Assembly (NCBI GenBank): GCA_963978905.1
Contig: OZ022258.1
Coordinates: 39,726,591 to 39,790,590, forward strand
Direction: 5' to 3'
Source: Trichostrongylus colubriformis
Taxonomy: Eukaryota; Nematoda; Chromadorea; Rhabditida; Trichostrongylidae
Length of the DNA stretch: 64,000 nt
Part shown: in pieces, positions 46,960 to 59,993 of the stretch
Numbering within the stretch: the first letter of the stretch is position 1
How the letters are laid out: the number at the start of each line of letters is the position of its first letter
Made by a program: the position numbers and the translations under genes
The notes under the pieces: model-generated
The model's database searches: none
What the model was told of the DNA's origin: nothing
Seen by the model: only the letters and a program-made list of their open reading frames with translations

Positions 46960-47660
46960 ACGAACCGGGAGGGGACAGAAGAAAGAGGAAGATTGGAAGA
47001 AATGCTCGTTTTAGAGCTAGCATTCGATAAAAAGCGATAATCGGTAGAGTAACTTGGATTCAAAAGCGCGACGTTGTGGTCTGCATTAGCATCTCCCGCA
47101 AACCCCTTCAAACTGCAACTTCACCTTTCCGAATTGCTCGCTGTGAAACATGCCATTTGTTGCCTCGCAGGGTGCATCTCATTCATTCAATATGATGTGA
47201 AATACGCGATACAACAAACGACCGCAATCAAGTGAAACAATGAATGGGAGAATATGAAAAGCGATAATCGGTAGAGTAACTCGGATTCAAAAGCGCGACG
47301 TTGTGGTCTGCATTAGCATCTCCCGCAAACCCCTTCAAACTGCAACTTCACCTTTCCGAATTGCTCGCTGTGAAACATGCCATTTGTTGCCTCGCAGGGT
47401 GCATCTCATTCATTCAATATGATGTGAAATACGCGATACAACAAACGACCGCAATCAAGTGAAACAATGAATGGGAGAATAAGCGAAGGGTAGGAAAAAA
47501 GTGTTCGTAATAAAAAAAAATCCATTGAGTTCACACTCTACGTCTTCGCAAGGTGTCGTATGTGCACTGTGTGCAATTTAACGAACTGCAAGCGCTACGG
47601 TAGGCTCACCACAGGCCAATTTGCCCCGTCCCGGTGTCTTTAGTGCTTCAACTTGCGCCT
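46960..47660 (+). repeat. Dispersed repeat R3, copy 2, with internal 227-bp tandem duplication
   Basis: Matches R3 copy 1 at both ends. Inside, GCGATAATCGGTAGAGTAAC recurs at 47034 and 47261: two ~227-bp units (about 47031-47257 and 47258-47482) that are identical apart from a single base by eye. Confidence 0.9.
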
Positions 47661-48538
47661 TATTGACTGTTTACTGTAACCCATCCCACCACACTCCCGT
47701 CGGACGAAAAGTTGTCACAGAAAACGAATCTATAAAATAAATGGTGTGAATGAAAATGATGCGATAATTCACTACTGGACAATGCTTAGTACGTTAGTTG
47801 TTATTCAACGGCTCAGAACATCTTCTACTGAAGTGGAAGGAGTTTCTTGATCGCGTTCTGTACTCCCAATCCGGAAAGCTAATTTTTAAGCTGCCACTGC
47901 TGTTGTTGCACACGATAAGGGAGCCGACGCATTACTGCCTATGAACAAAGATCGTGAGAGAAGAAAGAAGAAAGCCAAGAAAGAAGGAACGAAACGGGCT
48001 GGAGTCGGCTCTAATAGAGAGACTTAGAAGAATACCTTAGAAATAGTTCTTGTCTTTTTTTTGATGTTTTTTTCTGTAAGAAGATTCTCCGTACTAATTC
48101 ACTATTTTGTAATAAAATAAGTTTCAAATGTTTCACGATGCAAGAAATATCAGGATGGATAAAACGAGCAGATTCCTGGATAAGCCATAAGTCTTCATAT
48201 TTATTTCTAGTTATATGTAAAACTAAAATACAACACACGTCATAAGTATTTTAATCGGGATGTGTACATCGAAATGGAAACGGTATATAACAATATGTGC
48301 ATCACACTTTGCTTAATTCTGAATTCTCGCTATAAAAAAATCACTAATTGAATCACATCGAAATACATAATGATATCATTATGCAAGTACATCATACAGA
48401 AGACAGTGAAATTACCACTCTAAGACTATCTTCTTTTACACTAACTCGCCGATAGCCGCCACCGTGCACGGAAAAAATGTCGCAAACCGTATTTGTCGAA
48501 GTTAAGGGCACTTTGGTCATACAGGGAACCCTTTCGGG
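47660..48538. other. Intergenic, 3' flank of the CHP gene
   Basis: AT-rich, with no exon chain. It lies between the ends of two convergent genes. Confidence 0.45.
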
Positions 48539-51500
48539 CTAATTCAGGAATCGGATCGACATTTTTTCTTCTATATCCGTCTTTTCCATTGCCTGTAACC
48601 ACTCCATTTCAATGATAGTCATCTTCAGAGAACAAATGCAGATCATCGTAAGGATTCCAAGAATGAAAGCGTCATATTCTTTGCGCTGGGAGTCTCGACC
48701 GGAAATCCTTTGGTGCTACATATGGTTGTAAAATCGCAATCGCAGTTAGAAAGTGAAGATGAAGATGGGGCACGTACTGATTGAGAAACAGAAAATTTGG
48801 TGACTAGATCACGTGCATAGCAGAAAACAACAGGGATTCCATTATTACCACAGTGATACCTTACAAATGATACACAGCCCGCTTGCAATCTGAATATCAG
48901 ATGTGTAACGATCCAATGCTTCTGTGATTACTCAAAATCGCAAACGTCGACGCACGTAACAGTGAGCTAGGCGTACGACATCAAGTCGCGACGACCAGAA
49001 CAGAGACCGACGCTCGAATTTGCGATTTTGGAGTTCCCACATTCCCACACGATACTGCGACATTAGGCCGCGGTCACACTTTGCGGTGCCGGCGACAGGG
49101 CGTGGCTGCGTATCTCTACGTCTCCGCCTACGCCACCCTGCCTCGTTGCCTGCGTCATCTCTGCACCTCCCCCGGGCCATTCTCCCTCGCTGCCTGTGAA
49201 CGCAGCCACGCCCTGCCGGCGATGAGCATGACCGTGTTCTTAAGATTCTGTAAAGCCACAACGTCGCTTGCGAAGCCGCGAAATCGTGTTCTAGCAAAAT
49301 GGCAAGATCGCGGAATCTGACTACGGTCTTGCAAAGTGAAAGATGGAAGAATAAAACAATAAAACGCTGAAGAGAGAACGCAGGCGCGACTGTACGCGTC
49401 CCCAATACCATGAGTCGCGTCAAATACAAAGTCGAAGTTTCGCAGGGTAACTGCCGTCCCCATTTTCCTAAGAATTTCGACAGCACGAACCCCACTTCTG
49501 CTCTATGAACATTATCCTTTTCCACTGAAACCGCTAATTCGCAACTACGAAAATACTTGTGTACCAACGCAATCAGTCCAAATCGCTTTTAACCCATAAC
49601 GGACGGCGGCGTTTTTGCGCGGGATGTCCTCTGGGACGGGCGCGTTTTTTTGTCTCGCGGGCGTGCGCCACCGGTGGCGCACGCCGGCACCCAGGACAGG
49701 TTTTGTTCCAGCATACGCGAACGGGTATCTCGTCAAGAGGGTGCAGACGGGAAAGCAAATGTTGGCGCGCGCCAAAGTAACACAGTTCGCACTTAAACTC
49801 TTCAGCGATTTCTTGCTACTTCGCATTTTCACTACACTTATCACTTCTTGTTTTCACTACACGCAATCTATTTATCGTAGGACCTTGTCAGCATACACTT
49901 CGCTTTTCAGCACGAATTGCTCTCTGACTTTCTGTCACACTCGACCCTATTCGCTTTTTTTCGTATTCCTGAACGCCCAAATATCACTTCTGCTACATTT
50001 GACATGCATTGGACTGTTCTCAGACTCTTCTTGATTTTTCTGTTGGTTTGACTTTAGGTTAATCCTTCGTTTCACCATTTTAGCTGTTTCGGGCTTCCAT
50101 TGTCGTTCATTATGCCGGAATAAAACGTGCCTAGGGTGTTGGCGCGCCACACTGTGATAAACGCCGGCACCTAACGCAGGTTTTGTTACGCCATACACGA
50201 ACGGGGTTCCATGCCAACGGGTAACCACAAAACATTCCTCATGTAGGGCTTTCTATTGCTTGACATGTTTTCAAGTTTGTCATACATTCTACACTTTGCA
50301 TATTGTAACTAAAAACGGTTATTGTCATATATTTGTCTGATTTCTGTATCTCTGGTAAACTTTTTGCTGCACCGGTCCTGAGAACATATGCTATTCTCCA
50401 ATACTAGGAGTGTATACGTGTATAATTAATTCTTGGAAATATTGGAAAATTAGAAGAAATTTTTTTTGAATGTCGTGCGCCGCCAGGTGGCCCCAGGTCC
50501 AGTTCTAGGGTGCGCCACGGGTGGCGCACGCCGTCCGTTATGGGTTAAACAATGCTTACGCAACACATTAGCGAAAACAGTATAACGTATCCGAATCAAA
50601 CCAACCCTGCAGAATTCTTCAAACGAAATCCGTCCATCATTATCACCATCCGCCTCCTCGATAGTTCTATCAGCTATTTTGTCGAGCTGAATTAGTAGAC
50701 TTAGCTTGACGGATCCATTTGGATTCACTGTTACGTGACCAACATTCACCAGAGTTCCAATCTTACCTGTTCCGCTGTGATATTTGCTCCAACCATACTG
50801 TTCAGGATAACTTTGAACTCTTCACGAGTGATATAGCCATTTTTATTCAGATCATACATTTGGAATGCAACTGAAAGAGAAACTTTAGTAAACTGATGAA
50901 CAAGTGAACTAATATTATATTATATAATCGCATTATACGAAAACCAAATCATGATGGAAACAAACGATCATAAGTATCTAATTGCTGACGACCAAAGGAA
51001 AAATGAAAACTATACACAACGCACATTTCAGCTTCTCCGTCCTTCCATTCAGTGCATTTTTCTTAGAGCGGTTGATTGGCTGGAAATGAGCCAGAATGCG
51101 CACGAATTGACGGAAGTTCAATTGCTGCTCGTTTTCACCGCTGAAAAAAAATAAGGATTATGCAATGCGACCAATGATCACAGTCATGGTCAATTACGGA
51201 TAATAACCGACACAACATGTAATGTCGACGATGGGCTATTCAACTGCGTCACTACCACCACCGATGTCGCGTCACTAGTTGCAAAGACCATCGCCGAATA
51301 CACCATCACAATTGATAAGACCATAGAACAGAAGGTCTGCCCAGGTACGATGCATTCCTAAGGCTCTGCATAAACAGGTAAGAGACTTGTACTCCCTCGA
51401 GCGAGCGGGGATACGCAGAAACGTGCTTAGTGAATGAAGGGAAAGGTTGATGGTGGCAGCTCACAGAAAGAGATGACGGTGGTAGTGACCCCAAGCTTAA

Positions 51501-54500
51501 TCATCGAAAAGGAGTAAAATTACCCTCTCGATTCACCGCTCTTTTAAAGTAACTTTCACAAAAGCACCGCTTGAAGAACCTTTTTTGGTGGGCGAATTCC
51601 ATTATAATCTCCGAGCAGTGAGCAGCTGCTGTGGCAGAAAAGCATCGATAACTCACGCTAGAGTAAAAAATGCGTCCACGATACGATCACCAAGAGGATT
51701 TACAGCTAATTCAGGCACGTTGAGGAAGTCATCTCGAGAAAGAAAACCTTGACCTGAAAAGCTGGTGAGATATCACAGTGGTATTAATAGGCCCTTTAGA
51801 TGCTAAAAGGCTTTCCAAATACTTGAAATACAGGGATTTTCTTTCTACTGTTCGATATTTACTACTGATTCATTTGCGCTCAGAAATTTTGCTACCCGCC
51901 AACTCCGAAAGAGTTTCGCCGTGGGGATAAGCGCAACTAAGCGAATTCGCTTGAAATGTTATCTACATCGAAGGCTTCCAATTCTACTGAATATGGCCTG
52001 CATCAACAGTTTAACGCGCATTCAGAGAGAAATATAAGTCTAGTCATACTCATAGGCCGATTCCATTCTCTGGCGCCGGTGCCGCAAAGTGTGAAACGTA
52101 CCCATAGAAGCAATACTTATATGTCGTATAGTCTCATATCGGCACTAAGCACTCACAGGATTATGCTGGGAAAACTCCAAAGCGAAGCACCGAAGAAAAT
52201 TTACATATTCTTAGTGTTCTATTACATTTTAGCTACATTTACATGATTCCCGCCATCGTAAAGTAATAGCCGTCTAAGATTAGCCTCACCATGGGAGCGT
52301 TCCACTAATGTAATACAAACATGGCAGTTCTTCAGAATGAAAAAGATATGATCAACACATAGTCCACCTTTTCACAAGTGGTCTATATAAAAAGAAAAGA
52401 AAATGGTGCGTAAGCCTGTCAGGCCACATGGATAGAACCATGATACAGCATTCAAACCGAAAATTCTAGAGTCTAGAATCAGAATAGAATATATATCCAA
52501 CTTTTGGTTTTTTTAAAATAAATTACTGCTGCTTTACAGTTTCGTTATACCTCATGTCATTATGAGACTAGGAACGGTGCACTATAAGGACAGAAAACCA
52601 AGACTCACATTTGACCGAACTAATTAAACAAAATTTCAACAGAAAAAAACTCACAAACCCAAAAACTTAATATGTAGTTTATCTACGAAAAATTTACGTA
52701 CCCTTCTTATCCAAGGACAGAAAACGACTGTAGAGACGGACGATTTGATTTCTGTTAACTGAAAAAAGTAATTTAGGAAAAAAGTAACATGGAGTAGAAT
52801 GGGTAGCGGGGGTTGTTATAAGGCTCGAAAACAGAAAATCGAAGAAATACTAGAACTTTGATGAGGTTTCGAACCCTACCAGGAACATCTGCAGCATACG
52901 CACTTTCACGGTGGTTCAAACAATATTTCACTAATATATTGGGGGCTGGGAACCCACTGTTCCCTTTGATCTGCTTATTGGGGAATCGCAACTCACTCGA
53001 CCTTCATTCAAAATAATGGTAGCGCACAAGTGTTGTCTACGGCTGTTTGAGTCAGCCGATGTACAATACGGTGTTTGATCCTCTCAGATTAGAGAAATGA
53101 AAGGCTTAGTGTCGGGATTTGATCCATGGACCATGCGTATAATGATGGTGTCAAACATCACTGCTCTCCTCTTTGCTGGTAGTTAAATGATACAAAAAGC
53201 ATATTCAACTAGTTTACTGATTCAATATCAATTACCGGACCTTCAGGAGCTGACTGGAATGAAACCGACTCGCTCTTACAAGCAGCGACTTTTACAACCC
53301 TTTTAGAGCTCGATCTGAAGTTGGCCAACTTTTGCTTCAAATGGTATGCGAGTGTGATTGCGCACTGCACATTACTACCGTACCAATCGCCTATACTGAT
53401 CCCATCGGTGATGGTATACTGCATAAAGATTTCTACGACTCCATACTTCGTCTTGAAATATGTCATGGGTACCAGGGAAGTTGGATGGGCCACTAGACAA
53501 AAACGCAGGCAGCGCCCAAGTTTTGCTCGCATTACCACTAATGTGTTACAGCTAACTTAGCTATAGAACGAATTAAACCACACAACAATTCAAGCTAGTT
53601 ACCTCAGCCGAGAAGAGGAAATCTCATTTTCTAAAACAGGATTATAAAGGATAAAAGATATGAGTTCTTTCATCAGAGAGGCTTCCTTCCAACATTCGAA
53701 CCCGATTCAGCTTCGCGCCCTGCATGCTACACAAGCTTCTGTGCCTCACCATTTCGTGCAAATACGAGAAATTAATTTTCGGCGAATATTTGCTTATCGG
53801 GCTGATTGATTACGATCTGATCACTAATATGACATCCGTTTTCTCCCATAACGCAACATGGCGCAATTTGCTCCACTTTAGCACAACGACTCTTACCTAT
53901 TTCTTTAAAACATCCGTGTAGGGGTATAGTCGAAGGTAAAGTTGTAAAAATATAAGAAAAAAGGGTAGGGGATGTGAGACTTAGCCTATGCTAGGGCAAG
54001 GAGCGCTGGTTGAGTGAACCACTCCCCACTACCGATAGGGAGCATCTTTGCACCTGGAAATAGTTTCACCCACTTAAAAACAAAAACAAATAAAAGTTCT
54101 TTGAAGGTATTCTTTGAAAACATAAAGTGGTTCGTTTCGCCTCCACTCAAACAAACCGCTATTTTCTCTAGGCTCGGAGCAAGGTAGACATCCTCCTAAT
54201 CATACAGGGTGCGGCAAAAGTATCCCGCTTGACAATGTCTTACCTTCAGCTATAAAAGAGCTATCAACATGAATTTTGTCGGAAGTATGGATGATCATTG
54301 AACATTTCATTATGTTGCCCTAAAACTGATAAGATCGCCTACGGCACATACACACTCGCGAAGAGTGCGAGGAAGAGCGTATATCGTCGGACGCAGGTGA
54401 GCGCTGTGCCAATCGTTTAAAACTTTCGCCAAACAGATTTTAAAGAACAGAGAAAAAATGAAGGAGGTAGTGCAGGCTTTGCCTTCTAAGATATTGGAAA

Positions 54501-55480
54501 AGGAATATCGAATATCGGAATATCAAGAAAGCTAGGATTCATGCTCTTGGTGGTCACTGTTGCTAGATGGTGAAGTCGTGGAGGCTGAGCTAAGAGGACC
54601 GTTGCTGTAGTCATGCCATTTGGGTCGAGGCTTTCCTACTGGAAGTCATCAGAACTGGATCTGAGCTGAGGTAGCATCAAGGAACGTACGTATCTCTTGA
54701 CGACACTTTTTATTTAGTTGTTTTGGTTAGTTTTGACTCGAGTATCGCTGGATTTCTGGAATTTCGGTACTACGCTGCACCGTCTTTCAACAGCGCCTAC
54801 ACAGATTTCCTGATATCGGGATATTCGCTGGTTCCATTTTGAGCATCTTGTAGCGCAAAGCCTGCGCTACTGCTTCACTCACGACTACTCATATGAGAGC
54901 ATGGGACGATTTGTGTGGGATCACCTGCAACCCACGACTGATGCTTTCCCTCATCCCCTTCATCACTTGTCCAGGGCGATCCTATCGAATTACGGTGGCA
55001 TATTATGATATATTAGCATACGTCATTTTCTCCTAGTATGGTGAAGGTGTGTTATGTGGTCAATACTTCTGCAGCACCCTGATACATCATGTAGAATCAA
55101 CATACAGAATCGCACTAGTCGGGACATTTTCGAGCTGCGCATCAGCGACCAAAGAATAAATGTAGGTGGAAGGTTACGGTAACCGGGTGCAGTATACAGT
55201 CACATGTGTCTACCACTTGGAATAATTAAACCCCGCAGTTCTCTTGATCCACCAAGGGTGAACCTATTCTAATTCAAAACCCGAACCGCGATTTTTAGAA
55301 CAGAAGAATAACATCAGAAACGTTTCAATTTGAGTAGGAACAGAAGTTGTCCTACCAATGATTGAAGTACCTAAGTCGGAAACTCGACAATAATCATGAA
55401 AAAATTGCCTCACATTCTGTCTCCTTAGCAATCTCATCGATTTCCTCATCGCGAAGCATTAGCGAGCTGCTGTTTCCCAT
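48539..55480 (-). CDS. Calcineurin B homologous protein (CHP), EF-hand, 191 aa, complete
   Basis: Seven minus-strand exons: 55414-55480, 52702-52758, 51657-51753, 51025-51140, 50767-50870, 50606-50686 and 48539-48592 (576 nt, frame kept at every junction). Donors include T|GTGAGG, G|GTACGT, GC|GTGAGT and CAG|GTAAGA; most acceptors are TTTCAG-like. The N-terminus MGNSSSLMLRDEEIDEI fits CHP1 and carries a myristoylation signal (Gly2, Ser6). RNQIVRLYSRFLSLDKKG and VPELAVNPLGDRIVDAFF are typical CHP. EF1 and EF2 loops are degenerate, as in the family. EF3 (DLNKNGYITREE) and EF4 (DGDNDGRISFEE) are canonical Ca2+ sites. The C-terminus KMSIRFLN matches the family end. Length is close to vertebrate CHP1 (195 aa). 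CHP proteins bind Na+/H+ exchanger tails and traffic membranes; the nematode orthologue is probably the pbo-1/chpf group, which I cannot separate. Introns carry a MITE (49063) and a piggyBac-type element (49593). Confidence 0.95.
49063..49238 (-). mobile_element. MITE family M1, copy 4, in CHP intron 6
   Basis: Starts TTAGGCCGCGGTCACACTTT, then GCGGTGCCGGCGACAGGGCG, and ends ATGAGCATGACCGTG: the family in reverse orientation. A 211-codon minus-strand frame (48932-49567) runs through it and is chance. Confidence 0.8.
49593..50544. mobile_element. piggyBac-type non-autonomous element in CHP intron 6
   Basis: A 952-bp insertion between TTAA duplications (49589-49592, 50545-50548). Termini are CCCATAACGGACGGCG and its complement, giving the TTAA-CCC...GGG-TTAA layout of piggyBac. 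Sub-terminal GTGCGCCACSGGTGGCGCAC palindromes occur at both ends (49663-49682, 50509-50528). Related words (CGCCGGCACCYARSRCAGGTTTTGTT) repeat inside at 49683 and 50162. No transposase was found. It lies about 60 bp from the exon 6 donor at 50605. Confidence 0.85.
53690..53765 (-). repeat. tRNA-like fragment in CHP intron 1
   Basis: The minus strand ends in a B-box-like AATCGGGTTCGAATG, with a sequence resembling the interior of MITE M2 upstream. No acceptor stem was found, so it is not a tRNA gene. Confidence 0.3.
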
Positions 55481-55913
55481 TGTCACAGCAATTGATCTGA
55501 AATGAAAAATTGAATCCAGATACACGCAAATTGTTTTTGTCAGTATTAGGAGTACAAAAAGAGTGACAAGTACTATAAAAAGAGGTATACCCAGAGTGTA
55601 AGTATGTAATCATTAACTTCGGCACATTATGTACTGTTGGTCTGTCGTGCCTAACGCACTCCGCAGTCTTTAGTCTGGGAGAAGAGACAACTCTAATAAT
55701 GTATCTTGTCTCTGACGAGACATCTTTTATGACCAAAGCGGGCGAACTTATAGAACCGCTGCTGGTCTACTAATGATATGACGTGAGAGATACGGAGATG
55801 ACGTAAGGTTACTAGCTGAATGAGAAATGACAGAATCCCACCCCGAACCTTTCAAAAACCCTAGAACTTGATGTTTTTGATTTTGATCGCTGCCGGTTTT
55901 CGCCGCAGCTCGC

Positions 55914-56235
55914 GACGCGAAGGTTGTTCCAAGTATGCTGAGTTATGGGCAAAAAACTTTGGTCTAGCATGGGACTCAAACCTGCACTCCAATAATCTGA
56001 TAATCCATTACCCTACCGAGACCTATGACCCTAACTCGGCTTGCGCATGGTATTTTTATACCTTATACGTGTCGGTGCTGATAAGCTATGGTAAATATAC
56101 CCTTACTCAAAATCTGAGTAAAGGTGAAAGGGGTCCTAGCACATTCGCCCGAAAAGCATGGATTGCGGGTTCGAATCCGTCCGGGACCGAAACTTTTGCC
56201 CACAACTCAGCATACTTGTCACAACCTAATACTTG
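55914..56235. mobile_element. MITE with tRNA-like interior (family M4)
   Basis: Inverted ends: AGGTTGTTCCAAGTATGCTG at left and the complement of TTAGGTTGTGACAAGTATGC at right, ~45 bp each, with the right end followed by TA. The interior holds B-box-like GGGTTCGAATCC (56167-56178) and GATAAGCTATGGTAAATATA. A partial copy is at 10775-10990. The left TTA/TA is altered. Confidence 0.7.
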
Positions 56236-56239
56236 AATT

Positions 56240-58150
56240 TCATGAAAGAGTCACTCGTACAGCCACAGGGCGTCTGAGTAAATTCAATATTTCGACCTGA
56301 CCGTGAAAAGACAGGAGACATATAGAGTATATGAAGAAATAAGCAAGCGACGAAGTCTTCAGCAGCGGAAAGGCGAGTGTCAATTGACTCATCCACAAAA
56401 GAGTGATCAAGGAGACGAAGACTTTTAAGTAAACATCAAGGAGTCATAGTGACCCACAACGTCATCACCCTATGACAAACGCAACTAGCAGAGATGTTTG
56501 CGAAGATAACTTTCCGGTTCCCAAGTGACACTGCTGTGATCAAAATACTATTGACGGAACAGAGCAAAGTACGTCTTATTTAAAGAAATTAATCACTCAC
56601 AGCACTATTCATTTGATTTGGATATGGTATGTAACCTGAACCAATACAAGTCGAACCCCTTGCCTTCCATAAAATCCACCCCAATCAGTCAACATTATGT
56701 AGTGATACCGGGAGGGAACTGACGGTAAAAGAAAACTCGTGACATTTGCACATGACCGAGCCTAAAGCACAACGCGTATTACTGAACTTCATTAATTCAA
56801 AATGGCGTGAAGTGACATAGCGAGACCATGTTCGATATTGTCCTATAGGCTCGTGGAAAAATATAAAAATATAATAATAGAGAAAAATAATAATAAAAAT
56901 AAAATACTATCAGAAATAAATGAGGTTTTCCCTATGCCACCACGGACCTCCTCTTTTTGACAGAAATATCACCAACCGTTTGGAATTCAAAAACAGTAGC
57001 GAAAGAACGAATGCAAGGGGCGTGGTGCACTTCTTTTCATAGCAAACGCGCCTGTCTTATGATGGCATCGATTGAGCGCCAAGTTAAACGTTCGCCGTTG
57101 ATTTTTACAGTTAACATAAACACATAACATAGTTAACACAACATAACATAGTTAACATAAACGGGCGCATAGTTATAGTGTTACCTAGTGATCATAGGAA
57201 TCGGAGTATTTGCCATACGGTATACGCAAGAACCCGAAATCGATAAACGCACATTGCTAATGGACGGTGTGTGGGATGGGATATCATATAAGCGAGTGGG
57301 AAAACTAGATCCATGGAACCTGCTGAAGACCCTGTTCACTCTGTCCTGCTAGCTGAACGTATAAGGATTTACATGCGTGCCAGCTATCACTGCAAGATGA
57401 TAACGAATATGAAGAACAAATAAGTGGAAAAAGGTTTTTCACGGAAAATGTTCTCGTAACCAACGAAAAAGATCAACAACGAGCATTGTTTCGGAAGTAA
57501 ACCGCTTATGCAAATCGTGTCACCATCAGAGGACGCGATAACGCCGACACAGAGCACCTGTCGGGATTTGTGGAGATCAATGAACTGCCATTCGGAACAA
57601 CAACAATTATTTTTGCTTTACGTGAAAGTAGACTGCAACGACACTGGTCATAGAAAAGTTGGGCATCAAAAAAGATGACCGACTGATACGGGAGAAATGG
57701 TAAAAAGAGAAGCTACGCAAACTTGAGCTGGTGACAGACTGAAGCAGACGCGATTCGAAGAAAAAACTGTTCTAGCGAGTGAAAAGATTCTCTATCTTAT
57801 CGTTCGGACCCGCGTCACCGACCGGCATTACGTCGATCAAAAAATTCCGTTTTAACCCTCAATATCAAAATATCGTAATCCTGCCGAAACGAGGACGCTA
57901 AACTGCAAATTACTGACTTTTACAAACCTCATTTCATTACAATAGCGAACTGAGCGTGGATTCTGGCAATTTTTTTACCGCTTTCGGCTTTTTTCCGTCT
58001 CTGCTACATTTTCAACAATGGGAGCCACTGCCTGTTTACTCAGGGGTAGTGGTATCAATCATTTAGGAGTTGTAATACGGCTTCCTCTCAGTAATTTGCA
58101 CTGCTATTTTTGTAAGGTCCTTTAGATGGTAATTATCACTCTCGTAAATC
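56240..58150. other. Upstream of CHP; no gene seen
   Basis: 57105-57165 is a short repeat of ACATAACATAGTTAACA. No transposon ends or exon chain were found. Confidence 0.4.
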
Positions 58151-58159
58151 TGAGGGATC

Positions 58160-58266
58160 GGTGCTGTGGACGAGTTGCCCGACGGAATGGGCGGTGTTGG
58201 GGTGGCAACTACGGCCCATGTGCCCCATTGGCAAATTAGCTACAAGGCGCCGCGGCCAAACGACCG
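58160..58266. mobile_element. Palindromic MITE M5, partial copy
   Basis: The right arm GCCCCATTGGCAAATTAGCT and the GCCGCGGCCAAACGAC end match 63753-63898. The left arm is degraded. Confidence 0.6.
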
Positions 58267-58455
58267 TCTCCCGTGTGGCTCGGATCGCTGCATCGGCTGC
58301 ACGCAAACTCTCTAGAGAGACTAAAACGTGGTATTAATAGCTTCTACCGCGTCTTTCAGATGACTATTCATTCATCCATAAAAAGCCATCTACAGATGAT
58401 GCATCATTTTCAAGTTTCACATCCCACATCTTCTTTTAACATGCACTACGCACTG

Positions 58456-58560
58456 TATGATGATTGATCATGCATTGCACAGAGGATAGTAAAACTCGGT
58501 CGAAAACATGAGCCGATCATACTGATATTCAACCCTACTCCTCCATGTTTTGCATTTACT
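58456..58560 (+). repeat. Dispersed repeat R4, copy 1
   Basis: GATGATTGATCATGCATTG, AAAACATGAGCCGATCATAC and CCCTACTCCTCCATG recur at 59994-60105 in the same orientation. The pair brackets a mariner. Confidence 0.8.
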
Positions 58561-58725
58561 CTCGTATGAGCATTCCTTCCAAAACCAGCGCCACATTCTG
58601 AGCCAGATCTGACGCACTTTTCAAATCTGAGATCATTGTCACCCGTCAAAAACCGTGGTTTTTCATGGTCTCACAGAATGGCTAAAACGACGTGAAAGGT
58701 TGAAAACCCATCGAACTCTCATGTA

Positions 58726-59623
58726 TTAGGTTGTAAGGAAAGTTCTGGCCGCTTTTTCGCAATCACAAGATAAATTTAAATATCAGAGCGCGTCAACATG
58801 AATCAGCTGACATATTGTGCTCGTTAGATAGAGAAAAAGTTGCTCTTTCAGAATATATGTTTTATTTGGAATGCCACAAGGTTTTCAATTTATTAGGGAA
58901 GTTTTAAAGTGCTGCGAAAATGGCACTTTTAAGATGACTTCACTTCAAGAGTTCTTGTTTAGCCGAGTCCCAGCGAAGGTGACCACAAATGTGAATACTG
59001 CAAGAGGAGGGGGTGTATCACTGGATGGAACACATTGTCTCCGGTTTCAGAAGTGCAGAAATGAGGACGAGCTGCTCGAATTTTCAATTGATCAAATCGC
59101 TTTAACTAAAACGGCAGAAGGCGATGAGCGTCCATATTTGCAGGGGATATCCACAAGTATTGGCCCTCAACAAGCAACCTTAGCTGACCACCTCAAGTGG
59201 CTTTAATTGGAAAAATCCAAAAAAATGGGTGCCGCGGGACCCCTCACGGCAGTCATGCGCAAGCGCATTTTTCACAAATCCTCTTCCACTAATTGAAGCA
59301 GTTGCAGGGTGAGGCCCTTACTCGTCTATCATGTTCATCAGATCTAGCGCTAACTATGCCCCACTTCCCAAAACATCTGGCCAGCTCCTTCAGTAGCAGT
59401 GTGTTCAGAAAGAGTGGCGATTTGAAGTCGACTTTTTTTCATTTCGCGCAATATAAATTATCAGCCCTTTATCAAATTGAGATGTGTAGGTATGCATAGT
59501 GTTGCCAAGAGTGTGGCGAATCTAATGGTGCTCACTCTGTGAGAAAAGATGCACTCTGAGCCGATTTATGATCTCTCGAAGTTGAAATTTCAAAAACCGG
59601 CCAAAACTTTCCTTACAACCTAA
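58726..59623 (+). mobile_element. Decayed mariner, both termini present
   Basis: An 898-bp element between TA duplications (58724-58725, 59624-59625), with ends TTAGGTTGTAAGGAAAGTTC and its complement. The frame at 58871-59206 contains FQKCRNEDELLEF and GISTSIGPQQATLADHLKW, resembling the mariner HTH region. The catalytic half is unreadable. Sister copy of 3381-4250. Confidence 0.88.
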
Positions 59624-59993
59624 TATTTAGGAAGTCCCAGACCGTTCCAGTGAGGTTACCGACCAATAAAACCTTATTAATCACAGAGACATAATTGAAA
59701 TCTCGTGAAAAAGTCCACGGTTAGGCGGTGGAAATTTTTGGTCAACGTAATACTTCGAATTCAGTGCATGGATTTAGATGTCAGCACATCAGAGATGTGA
59801 TGACACCAGAAAAAAAGAACGTACCGTAAGAAATCTTCGAAAGATTCGACCACGGCCATTTTGTGATGAGAAGGGCGATCAAGGGCAAAGCGAGAACGAG
59901 GTACTGACACAGTTCTATTCTCCTGATGTCGCATTCTATTAATGCGTTTCACCTCTCTAATCAGCTCAGCCTGTATAAATTAACTGAGCTCGG

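Noticed and set aside
48932..49567. 211-codon minus-strand frame, including VEKDNVHRAEVGFVLSKFL that resembles the end of CHP
   Set aside because: The true last CHP exon (KMSIRFLN and stop) is at 48539-48592 with a better acceptor and exact family match. The long frame runs through a MITE.
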